11,940 bases of DNA, taken from an uncultured Eubacteriales bacterium (GTDB lineage: Bacteria > Bacillota > Clostridia > Christensenellales > CAG-138). Below are positions 1 through 5,670 of the stretch, one piece after another. A program made the position numbers and the translations under genes. Numbering within the stretch: the first letter of the stretch is position 1; each line of letters opens with the position of its first letter. The notes beneath the pieces are model-generated. The model was not told where the DNA came from. It made no database searches and saw only the letters and a program-made list of their open reading frames with translations. Where the stretch lies: the NCBI GenBank assembly GCA_900550525.1, contig URSN01000056.1, positions 1 through 11,940 of the forward strand, written 5' to 3'.

Positions 1-327
1 GATCGCGTAAAAAGGGATATTCTTTGTTTGGGGGAATGGCATTATCCTTGGCAAATTGTTTTGGATGGATAACCCAATTATTACGGTAATTGTATGCAAT
101 TGTTTTTTTGCCGGCAGCTTCCGGTAAAATTGCAATGCCGTGCTTGCCGAGGGCAGAAGCCCCAGAATCAGCGCGAGGATGGTCACCCACACGCCGAGAT
201 TGTATTTTGTCTGCAGCCAGTGCGCCAGCCACAGCAGAACCACCGGCGGCGTGATCAGAGAAAAGCCGAGCTGACCAACCAGCGCGATGCCCCGGCAGAG
301 CTTCTGCATGAACTGAACGTGGCGCAT
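1..327 (-). CDS. AtpZ/AtpI-like small membrane protein, partial (runs off the left edge)
   Basis: The minus frame starting at ATG 327-325 is preceded by a perfect AAGGAGG ribosome site (340-334, 6-nt spacer). Its start, MRHVQFMQKLCRGIALVGQ, and two hydrophobic segments (about residues 13-33 and 46-60) joined by a short WLQTKYNLGVW link match the AtpZ/AtpI family, small proteins encoded beside F1Fo ATP synthase operons and thought to help assemble the c-ring; that role is family knowledge. The family usually ends soon after the second helix, here near FYRKL (residue 71). Past that point the frame stays open to position 1, but the DNA becomes AT-rich and the translation is uncharged and unfamiliar. 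The true C-terminus may therefore lie outside the window, or the gene may be interrupted near position 110. Confidence is good for residues 1-72 and low beyond. Confidence 0.66.
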   Translation of the reverse strand, partial: MRHVQFMQKLCRGIALVGQLGFSLITPPVVLLWLAHWLQTKYNLGVWVTILALILGLLPSASTALQFYRKLPAKKQLHTITVIIGLSIQNNLPRIMPFPQTKNIPFYAI

Positions 328-366
328 CTCAAGCCTCCTTACCTGATTTCTGAATGTTATCTGCCT

Positions 367-381
367 GCCAAAATTTTTGGC
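367..381. repeat. 15-bp palindrome in the leader of the AtpZ-like gene
   Basis: GCCAAAA-T-TTTTGGC is a perfect 7-bp inverted repeat around one central base, 40-54 bp upstream of the leftward start codon. It could be a repressor operator or a small leader hairpin. No T-run suggests a terminator, and I cannot name a binding protein. Confidence 0.4.
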
Positions 382-453
382 GGAACTGCCAGCTTTCTAA
401 AGGCATTCTTCGCATATCGCACAAGAAATTTGCAAAAAATTAACACTTCTTGA

Positions 454-484
454 TTATATTAGCACAAGAAAATGGAATATGCAA
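454..484 (-). promoter_or_regulatory. possible promoter for the AtpZ-like gene
   Basis: On the minus strand a perfect TATAAT lies at 459-454, with TTGCAT at 484-479 as a possible -35 (19-bp spacer, slightly long). Transcription would give a leader of about 120 nt. The spacing is not ideal, so this is a weak call. Confidence 0.35.
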
Positions 485-581
485 TATACTAAATCAGAGA
501 TGCAAATATCACTTTTGACATAACGGCATCAAGTATAACACAAATTTTTAGGTACGTCTAGTAAACATTTCCCAAAGGGTG

Positions 582-587
582 TATAAT
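582..587 (+). promoter_or_regulatory. possible -10 element for the SHMT-like gene
   Basis: TATAAT at 582-587 is a perfect -10 hexamer about 100 bp before the ATG. The sequence 17 bp upstream (559-564) is not a recognisable -35, so this may be a weak or activator-dependent promoter, or chance in AT-rich DNA. Confidence 0.35.
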
Positions 588-625
588 CAAAAATAAATTG
601 CAAGCTGATTTCGGCGAATACAAGA

Positions 626-660
626 AAACCGCAGCAAAAGCAAAGCGTAAAGCGCGGTTT
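626..660 (+). repeat. inverted repeat in the leader of the SHMT-like gene
   Basis: AAACCGC (626-632) and GCGGTTT (654-660) are perfect complements around a 21-nt A-rich loop. The right arm ends 11 nt before the GGGAGG ribosome site (672-677). In the mRNA it could form a stem next to the ribosome site. No known riboswitch core was recognised, and there is no terminator T-run. Confidence 0.4.
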
Positions 661-684
661 GGACAACTTTCGGGAGGAGAAAAC

Positions 685-1830
685 ATGGAAAAAAATTTTT
701 CCGGATATTGCCGCGTACAGGACGGTCCGCGCCTTGTTTTTCTGGAAGAGGATGGCGGAGCATGGGAGGCAGACTGCAATTACGGCGGCTGCGCCTATGT
801 GGACGTGGTGGAGACGCTCGCCATCGAGCGCGCCAAGGCGCTCTTCCACGCCGAGCACGCCAACGTCCAGCCCCATTCCGGCGCGCAGGCGAACCTGGCG
901 GTGTACTTCGCCCTGCTCGAGCCGGGCGATACGGTGCTGGGCATGTCGCTGCAAAACGGCGGCCACCTTACGCACGGCATGCCGATCAACCTCTCCGGCA
1001 AGTATTACCACTTTGAATCCTACGGCGTGGACGCGCAGACGGGGCGCATCGACTACGACGAGGTGGCGCGCATCGCCGCGCGCGTGCGGCCAAAGCTCAT
1101 CGTGGCGGGCGCGTCCGCCTATCCGCGCACGATCGATTTTGCCCGCTTTGCCGATATTGCGCACGATGTGGGCGCGCTGCTGATGGTGGACATGGCGCAC
1201 ATCGCCGGGCTCGTCGCCGCGGGCGTGCACCCGAGCCCCGTCCCGTATGCGGCCGTGGTCCCCTCCCCCCCGCACAAGACGCTGCGCGGCCCGCGCGGCG
1301 GGCTGATCCTCTCGCGCGAGCCGCTCGCCAAGGCCATCGACCGCGCGGTGTTCCCCGGCACGCAGGGCGGCCCGCTCATGCACGTGATCGCGGCCAAGGC
1401 CGTGTGCTTCCAGGAGGCGCTGCAACCGTCGTTTGCCGAGTACCAGCGCCGCATCGTGGAGAACGCGAAGGCGCTGGCGGACGGGCTGCTGCGCCGCGGC
1501 ATGCGCCTGGTGTCCGGCGGCACGGATAACCACCTGATGCTGCTGGACCTGCGCGGGCTCGACATCACGGGCAAGGAGCTCGAGCGCCGGCTCGACACGG
1601 TCTACATCACCGTCAACAAGAACACCGTCCCGGACGATCCGCAAAAGCCGTTCGTCACCAGCGGCGTGCGCATCGGCACGCCCGCGGTGACCACGCGCGG
1701 CCTCGGCCCGGCCGAGATGGACCAGATCGCGGAGTGCATCTGCCGCACGGCGACGGACTACGAGCGCAGCGCCGACGATGTGCGCCGCATCGTGACCGTC
1801 ATCACCGACCGCTTCCCGGTGTATGCGTGA
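685..1830 (+). CDS. glyA: serine hydroxymethyltransferase homologue with replaced N-terminus
   Basis: The 381-residue product matches SHMT from residue ~33 ([11 protein letters not shown]) to its end. SHMT is the PLP enzyme that converts serine plus tetrahydrofolate to glycine plus methylene-THF in the cytoplasm. Visible family motifs are PHSGAQAN (63-70), GGHLTHG (92-98), VDMAHIAG (168-175), the PLP lysine K198 in [10 protein letters not shown], and SGVRIGTPA with the carboxylate-binding arginine R329. Normal enzymes are ~410 residues. Here the first ~60, including the IASEN motif and the YAEGYPG segment with the catalytic glutamate, are replaced by ~30 unrelated residues. The loop before K198 reads VVPSPP instead of the near-invariant VVT(S/T)TT. 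I chose ATG 685 because GGGAGG (672-677) precedes it by 7 nt; the frame is open to TTG 598 but shows no SHMT sequence there. It may be a divergent paralogue, a decaying gene or an assembly artefact; normal SHMT activity is doubtful as written. Confidence 0.8.
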   Translation: MEKNFSGYCRVQDGPRLVFLEEDGGAWEADCNYGGCAYVDVVETLAIERAKALFHAEHANVQPHSGAQANLAVYFALLEPGDTVLGMSLQNGGHLTHGMPINLSGKYYHFESYGVDAQTGRIDYDEVARIAARVRPKLIVAGASAYPRTIDFARFADIAHDVGALLMVDMAHIAGLVAAGVHPSPVPYAAVVPSPPHKTLRGPRGGLILSREPLAKAIDRAVFPGTQGGPLMHVIAAKAVCFQEALQPSFAEYQRRIVENAKALADGLLRRGMRLVSGGTDNHLMLLDLRGLDITGKELERRLDTVYITVNKNTVPDDPQKPFVTSGVRIGTPAVTTRGLGPAEMDQIAECICRTATDYERSADDVRRIVTVITDRFPVYA

Positions 1831-1872
1831 GCGGCGCGGCAGAGGGCGCGGACGCGAATGCGGACAAGGATT

Positions 1873-1902
1873 GCAGGGCCCCGGCAAGCGCCGGGGCCCT
1901 GC
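1873..1902. terminator. 13-bp GC hairpin between convergent genes
   Basis: GCAGGGCCCCGGC (1873-1885) pairs perfectly with 1890-1902 around an AAGC loop. It lies 42 bp past the SHMT-like stop codon and also beyond the end of the leftward glycosyltransferase operon, so it could end transcription from both sides. Neither side has a real T-run, so it is not a classical intrinsic terminator. Confidence 0.5.
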
Positions 1903-2010
1903 TGCGCGCATCGCCCCCCCGGCATGCGGCGCGCGAAGGGGAAAGACGCGCGCCGCTGTGCGCGGGCGCGCCGCGGCGGGGGGAGAAGCGCGAGGGAGGC
2001 GGGCGCGCCG

Positions 2011-3171
2011 TCAGGCGGCGCGCCGCGCGTCGATGGCGGCAAGGAGCGCGCGGGCGATGCGCTCCGCCGCGCCCGCGGGCAGCACGGCGCGCTGGCGGGC
2101 GGCCATGGCGGCGCGCGCGTCCCCGTCGTCACGCAGGGCGTATGCAAGGCGCGCCGCGTCCGCGCTGTCGTGCGCGACGGCGGCCATGCCCTGCCCGGCG
2201 AAGAAGGCGGCGTTGCGCGCCTCGCAGCCGCCCACCGCGTCCGTGAGCACCAGCGGCAGGCCCTTGGCCGCCGCCTCCGTCACGGTCAGGCCGCCGGGCT
2301 TGGTCAGCAGCAGGTCGGCCGCGTCCATCAGCAGGCCCACCCGGTCGGTATAGGGCAGCACGAGCACGCGCGGGTCGCAGCCGTGCGCGCAGCGGAGCGC
2401 CCGGAGCAGGCTGCGGTTGTTCCCGCACAGGCAGATGAGCCGGTCGCGCGGCCCGAGCCGCGGCGCAAGGGCTGCGGCGGCCTGTTCCGCGCCGCCCGCG
2501 CCCATGCTGCCGGACATGAGCAGCAGCACGCGCCCCTGCTGCGGCAGCGAGAGCGCGGCGCGCGCCGCATACCGCGGCGTGCGCGCGGCGAAGTCCGGCT
2601 GCACCGGGATGCCGGTGGGCAGCAGCTTTTCGGCCGGGATACCCTTTTTTACGAATTCGTCCGCGAGCGATGCGTGCGGGATGCAGTAGCCGTCGAGCGC
2701 CGTCTCGTCCACGAACGGGCTGCACGTATAATCCGTATCGATGAAATAGCACGGCAGCGCGCGCATCGCCCCGGCATAGGCGCTCTGGCGGCGCAGCCAG
2801 GTCAGCGCCACGGCCGGGAACACGTGCGGCGCGGCCACCGCGTCGAACCCGCCCTGCCGGATGCAGCGAAAGAGCTTGGGCGCGTACAGCGCGCTCAGCC
2901 GGTACGGCGCCGAAGCGCCGCGCCCGGCGCGCTGCTCGGTGTGCGCATAGCCCGCGCCAAAGAGCGCCGGCATGCTGCGGTAGACGCTGCGGTGCACGCC
3001 GCCCACCAGCTGCGACACGCCCGGCGGCGCGAACGAGAGCGCGTCCATGAGCACGCCCTGCGTACCCAGCGCCTCGAGCTGCGCGATCACCGCGCGCGCG
3101 GCGGCGTTGTGCCCCTCGCCGGTGTTGCACGAGAGCAGCAGCACCTTCTTTTGTCCGTTCCCGCCGGCCAT
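2011..3171 (-). CDS. MGDG-synthase/diacylglycerol glucosyltransferase-like enzyme
   Basis: This 386-residue protein has the two-domain GT-B layout of family GT28 lipid glycosyltransferases (MurG relatives). The N-terminal domain opens with LLLSCNTGEGHNAAA (residues 11-25), the signature of the MGDG-synthase N-terminal domain that holds the lipid acceptor; H21 is the conserved histidine. The C-terminal domain carries GSMGAGG (221-227) and TKPGGLTVTEAAAKGLP (290-306), the nucleotide-sugar-binding loop. Such enzymes add glucose or galactose from a UDP-sugar to diacylglycerol at the inner face of the membrane. No signal peptide or membrane helix is seen, so it is probably a peripheral membrane protein. 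ATG 3171 lies 4 bp after the stop of the upstream acyltransferase, so the two are cotranscribed and probably translationally coupled. The acceptor cannot be told from sequence; a carotenoid-like or other prenyl lipid is possible given the neighbour. Confidence 0.85.
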   Translation of the reverse strand: MAGGNGQKKVLLLSCNTGEGHNAAARAVIAQLEALGTQGVLMDALSFAPPGVSQLVGGVHRSVYRSMPALFGAGYAHTEQRAGRGASAPYRLSALYAPKLFRCIRQGGFDAVAAPHVFPAVALTWLRRQSAYAGAMRALPCYFIDTDYTCSPFVDETALDGYCIPHASLADEFVKKGIPAEKLLPTGIPVQPDFAARTPRYAARAALSLPQQGRVLLLMSGSMGAGGAEQAAAALAPRLGPRDRLICLCGNNRSLLRALRCAHGCDPRVLVLPYTDRVGLLMDAADLLLTKPGGLTVTEAAAKGLPLVLTDAVGGCEARNAAFFAGQGMAAVAHDSADAARLAYALRDDGDARAAMAARQRAVLPAGAAERIARALLAAIDARRAA

Positions 3172-3175
3172 GCCG

Positions 3176-3691
3176 TTATGCCGCTCCCACGGGCTGCGCC
3201 GCCGCCGGGCGATGCGGGACGCCCGCGTCCGCGCCGCCGCCGCTCACGCGCCGGTACAGGCGCGCAAGGCGCGGGCGGTTGTAGCGCTGGATGAGGATGA
3301 ACGGCACGTGCGAGAGCGCGTACAGCAGCGCCGCAAGCGCGCCCGCCGCGCCCGGCAGCAGGAGCATGAGCGCCGCGCCGAAGGGCATGAGCGCCCAGTG
3401 GACGCACTCGGCCACGCACGTCTCCTGCAGCAGCCGCTCCAGCTGCTGCGCGGTGGGCATGCCGTCGAGCTGCTTTTTGACCATGCCGTGCGCGTGCCGG
3501 CTCTTGTCCGGCAGGAGCAGCTTCCAGCGGTGGATGGAAAACCGCTCGTAGACCGCGCCGCCGCGCTCCCAGGCGCGGCAGCGGTACAGCCCGCGGTCGA
3601 AGCGGAACCAGCGGCGCGGCAGCGCCTCGCCGACAAGGTGCGCCGCCAGCCCCAGCAGCGCGATATAGATGATGGCGGATACGGCTTGCAA
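3176..3691 (-). CDS. CrtO-like glycosyl-4,4'-diaponeurosporenoate acyltransferase family protein
   Basis: The 171-residue protein resembles the CrtO acyltransferase family, whose staphylococcal member attaches a fatty acid to the sugar of staphyloxanthin. Family marks in order: a membrane helix (about 3-20), RWFRFDRGLYRCRAWERGG (28-45), W56 with LLLPD (58-62), the ETCVAECVHW block (90-99) with the likely key E95 and H98, two further membrane segments (about 101-118 and 120-133), and IQRYNRPRL (134-142). The last ~25 residues are Gly/Ala/Pro-rich. I place the start at TTG 3691 because AAGGGGG (3706-3700) sits 8 nt upstream; the frame also extends to GTG 3742, but that would put the ribosome site inside the gene. 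No carotenoid genes are in the window, so the substrate is probably another glycolipid, perhaps the product of the downstream glycosyltransferase. Confidence 0.78.
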   Translation of the reverse strand: MQAVSAIIYIALLGLAAHLVGEALPRRWFRFDRGLYRCRAWERGGAVYERFSIHRWKLLLPDKSRHAHGMVKKQLDGMPTAQQLERLLQETCVAECVHWALMPFGAALMLLLPGAAGALAALLYALSHVPFILIQRYNRPRLARLYRRVSGGGADAGVPHRPAAAQPVGAA

Positions 3692-3717
3692 CCGGCTCGC
3701 CCCCTTTCCATGCCCAG

Positions 3718-3723
3718 AGTATA
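3718..3723 (-). promoter_or_regulatory. possible -10 for the acyltransferase-glycosyltransferase operon
   Basis: The minus strand reads TATACT at 3723-3718, about 26 bp before the TTG start. No good -35 is present at 17 bp; instead the phased half-sites at 3734-3761 begin 10 bp upstream of it. This is the arrangement expected for an activator-dependent promoter, but the short leader makes the call tentative. Confidence 0.35.
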
Positions 3724-3733
3724 TGCCCCCGAT

Positions 3734-3761
3734 GTGAACCACATATCAACGCAACATGAAC
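3734..3761. promoter_or_regulatory. three half-sites at 11-bp spacing, candidate response-regulator operator
   Basis: Plus-strand GTGAAC (3734-3739), ATCAAC (3745-3750) and ATGAAC (3756-3761) repeat at exactly 11-bp intervals (minus strand GTTCAT, GTTGAT, GTTCAC). OmpR-family regulators bind tandem direct half-sites about one helical turn apart. The array lies between the leftward lipid operon and the rightward regulator gene and could serve both. Overlapping inverted repeats also exist: ATGTG-AAC-CACAT (3732-3744) and ATCAACG/CGTTGAT (3745-3751 and 3765-3771). That the neighbouring regulator binds here is inference. Confidence 0.5.
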
Positions 3762-3789
3762 GCCCGTTGATGTTTGCCGGGCGCGGATA

Positions 3790-3798
3790 TGGTATACT
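3790..3798 (+). promoter_or_regulatory. extended -10 promoter of the two-component operon
   Basis: TGGTATACT is an extended -10 element (TG-N-TATACT) 41 bp before the response-regulator ATG. A standard -35 at 17 bp is not evident. The three phased half-sites would fall at about -71 to -44 from the expected start, a usual place for activator binding, so autoregulation is plausible. Confidence 0.55.
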
Positions 3799-3839
3799 GA
3801 CGGAGACGGCCGCCGGACGGCCGGAGGGAGGGAAGGAGC

Positions 3840-4520
3840 ATGTTCCGTATCCTGGTCGTGGAGGACGATGCGGCCCTGTCGCAGCTGTTCTGCCGCGTGC
3901 TCACAAAAAACGGCTATCTCACCTTTGCCGCTGCCGATGGGGAGGAGGCGCTCGCGCTTTTGGAGCGGGAGTACGTCGATCTGATGATCTCCGACGTCAT
4001 GATGCCGCGCATGGACGGCTATGCGCTCGTGCGCGCGCTGCGCGAGGCGGGCAGCACGATCCCCGTGCTGATGATCACCGCCAAGGACGGCTTCCCCGCC
4101 ATGCAGCAGGGCTTCCTCTCCGGCACGGACGATTACATGGTCAAGCCCGTCAACGTCAACGAGATGGCGCTGCGCGAGGGCGCGCTGCTGCGGCGCGCGC
4201 AGATGATCAACGAGCGGCGCCAGACGGTCGGCTCCACCGTGCTCGAGTACGATTCCATGACCGTCTACCGCGACGGACACGGCACGGTGCTGCCGCAAAA
4301 GGAGTTCCAGCTGCTCTACAAGCTCCTCTCCTTCCCCGGGCGCATCTTCACGCGCCAGCAGCTCATGGACGACATCTGGGGCGAGGAGTCCGAGACGGAG
4401 GCGCGCACGGTAGACGTGCACATCAACCGCCTGCGCGACCGCTTCCGCGACAATCCGGATTTTGAGCTGGTCACGGTGCGTGGCCTGGGCTATAAGGCGG
4501 TGAAGCGCCATGCCGGCTGA
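3840..4520 (+). CDS. OmpR/PhoB-family response regulator
   Basis: The 226-residue protein has an N-terminal receiver domain (about 1-120) and a C-terminal winged-helix DNA-binding domain (about 130-222). All receiver landmarks are present: acidic pair D9/D10, phosphoacceptor D52 in ISDVMMPRMDGY, T80 and K102 in YMVKP. The DNA-binding domain shows LPQKEFQLLYKLLSFPG, then RTVDVHINRLRDRF (recognition region) and VRGLGYK near the end. It should act as a phosphorylation-controlled transcription factor in the cytoplasm. The start ATG 3840 follows the purine-rich GGGAGGG (3826-3832) with a 7-nt spacer. Its last 11 nt overlap the kinase gene, so the two are cotranslated partners. Likely targets are its own promoter and the divergent lipid operon. 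Confidence 0.93.
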   Translation: MFRILVVEDDAALSQLFCRVLTKNGYLTFAAADGEEALALLEREYVDLMISDVMMPRMDGYALVRALREAGSTIPVLMITAKDGFPAMQQGFLSGTDDYMVKPVNVNEMALREGALLRRAQMINERRQTVGSTVLEYDSMTVYRDGHGTVLPQKEFQLLYKLLSFPGRIFTRQQLMDDIWGEESETEARTVDVHINRLRDRFRDNPDFELVTVRGLGYKAVKRHAG

Positions 4521-5556
4521 GGCGCGCGCGTCGCGGCACCGCCGCATCCGCCTCTATTATGCGGCGATCGTGTTCGGCGTGATGACGCTCTCGCTCGCCG
4601 CCGCCGGGTGCGTGGCGGCCGTGCTGTACTTCACCGGCGTCTGGCCGTCGATCGCGCTGTTCGCCTTTCTCTCGCTCGCGGGGGCCAGCCTGGTCATCGC
4701 CGCGGTCGTCAGCGGCATCATCAGCCGGCGCGTGCTCAAGCCCATGCTGCGCCTGAGCGAGGCGTCGCGCCGCGTGGCGCAGGGGGATTTTACCGTGCGC
4801 CTGGGCTATACGGGGCACCTGGAGGAGGTGCAGGCCACCTACCGCAGCTTCAACGACATGGTGGCGGAGCTGGACGCCACCGAAACGCTGCGCAACGACT
4901 TTGTCGCCAGCGTCTCGCATGAGTTCAAGACCCCCATCAGCGCCATCGAGGGCTATGCGACGCTGTTGCAGGACGCGCAGCTGGACGAGGCGGAGCGGCG
5001 GGAGTACGCCGCCCATATCCTCGCCGCCGCGGGCCGGCTCTCGGCGCTGGTGAGCAACATCCTGCTGCTCTCCAAGCTCGACAACGGCGCATACCCGGCT
5101 GCGCCGGACACCTTCCGCCTGGACGAGCAGATCCGCCGGGCGCTGGTGCTGCTCGAGCCGCGCTGGTCGCAAAAGGGCGTCGAGCCGGACGTGGCGCTCG
5201 ACAGCGTCCGCTACACCGGCAGCGAGGCGCTGCTGATGCAGGTATGGGTCAACCTCGTGGACAACGCCGTGAAGTTCAGCCCGCCCGGCGGCACGGTGCG
5301 CGTGCGCCTGAGCGCCCTGCCGGAAGGCGGCGCCGAGGCCGTCGTATCGGACGACGGCGAGGGCATGACGGCTGAGACGCAGCGGCACATCTTCGACAAG
5401 TTCTACCAGGGCGACAGCTCCCACCGCGCCGAGGGCAACGGCCTCGGGCTCTCGCTGGTGCGCGCCATCGTGCGCCTGCACGGCGGGGAGGTGTCGGTGC
5501 TGAGCGCGCCGGGCGCGGGCGCGGCGTTCACGGTCCGCCTGCCCGCGCAGCCTTAA
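4510..5556 (+). CDS. sensor histidine kinase, intramembrane-sensing type
   Basis: The 348-residue kinase has two membrane helices (about 15-41 and 47-71) joined by only ~6 residues (FTGVWPS), so no extracellular sensor domain exists. A HAMP linker follows (about 72-124), then the HisKA domain with phosphoacceptor H137 in SVSHEFKTP, and the ATPase domain with N-box N248/N252 (NLVDNAVKFSP), DDGEGM (281-286), the F box IFDKFYQGD (294-302) and NGLGLSLV (310-317). It is complete by every catalytic mark. Short-loop kinases of this kind (BceS/LiaS-like in layout) typically monitor the membrane itself or a partner membrane protein. Its gene overlaps the response regulator by 11 nt. The stop is followed by a separate promoter for the next gene, so the kinase probably ends this operon, although read-through is possible. 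Confidence 0.92.
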   Translation: MPAEARASRHRRIRLYYAAIVFGVMTLSLAAAGCVAAVLYFTGVWPSIALFAFLSLAGASLVIAAVVSGIISRRVLKPMLRLSEASRRVAQGDFTVRLGYTGHLEEVQATYRSFNDMVAELDATETLRNDFVASVSHEFKTPISAIEGYATLLQDAQLDEAERREYAAHILAAAGRLSALVSNILLLSKLDNGAYPAAPDTFRLDEQIRRALVLLEPRWSQKGVEPDVALDSVRYTGSEALLMQVWVNLVDNAVKFSPPGGTVRVRLSALPEGGAEAVVSDDGEGMTAETQRHIFDKFYQGDSSHRAEGNGLGLSLVRAIVRLHGGEVSVLSAPGAGAAFTVRLPAQP

Positions 5557-5581
5557 GAAAATTTTATAAAAATGGCAAGGA

Positions 5582-5606
5582 GTTCCATCGCGTTCCATGC
5601 TATAAT
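5582..5606 (+). promoter_or_regulatory. extended -10 promoter of the TVP38/DedA gene with a GTTCCAT repeat
   Basis: TGCTATAAT (5598-5606) is a near-perfect extended -10 element 65 bp before the ATG. In place of a -35 there are two copies of GTTCCAT (5582-5588 and 5592-5598) at a 10-bp period. Direct repeats of this size and phase recall OmpR-family boxes and resemble the GTTCAT half-sites before the response-regulator gene. The second copy nearly touches the -10, closer than usual for an activator. Confidence 0.55.
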
Positions 5607-5670
5607 GGCATCATGCGGCATGGGGCGGACGCCCCGCGCCGCGCCAACGGTCCATGCAGGAGGGAGCCCC

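Larger units (their letters stand above)
341..684. other. AT-rich divergent intergenic region
   Basis: About 345 bp separate the two divergent genes and are much richer in A+T than the flanking coding DNA. I see no convincing protein or RNA gene here. It holds a possible leftward -10 (454-459), a possible rightward -10 (582-587), a 15-bp palindrome (367-381), a 10-bp direct repeat GCACAAGAAA (419-428 and 462-471) and an inverted repeat just upstream of the SHMT ribosome site (626-660). The AT-rich composition continues into the first codons of the SHMT-like gene, so this block may have a different origin from the GC-rich DNA to its right. Confidence 0.6.

Noticed and set aside
94-453. Plus-strand 119-codon frame at the left edge
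   Set aside because: It is antisense to the AtpZ-like gene and its ribosome site, with no recognisable domain or start signal.
515-539. Perfect TTGACA with TATAAC downstream
   Set aside because: The spacer is only 13 bp, too short for a sigma-70 promoter; no better -10 lies at 16-18 bp.
529-1911. Long minus-strand open frame antisense to the SHMT-like gene
   Set aside because: Its translation is Arg/Ala/His-rich with no family motifs; it is the usual stop-poor antisense frame of a GC-rich gene whose real product is clearly recognisable on the plus strand.
5572-5670. Upstream in-frame ATG for the DedA-type protein
   Set aside because: The extended -10 element lies downstream of this ATG, while ATG 5671 has a good ribosome site.
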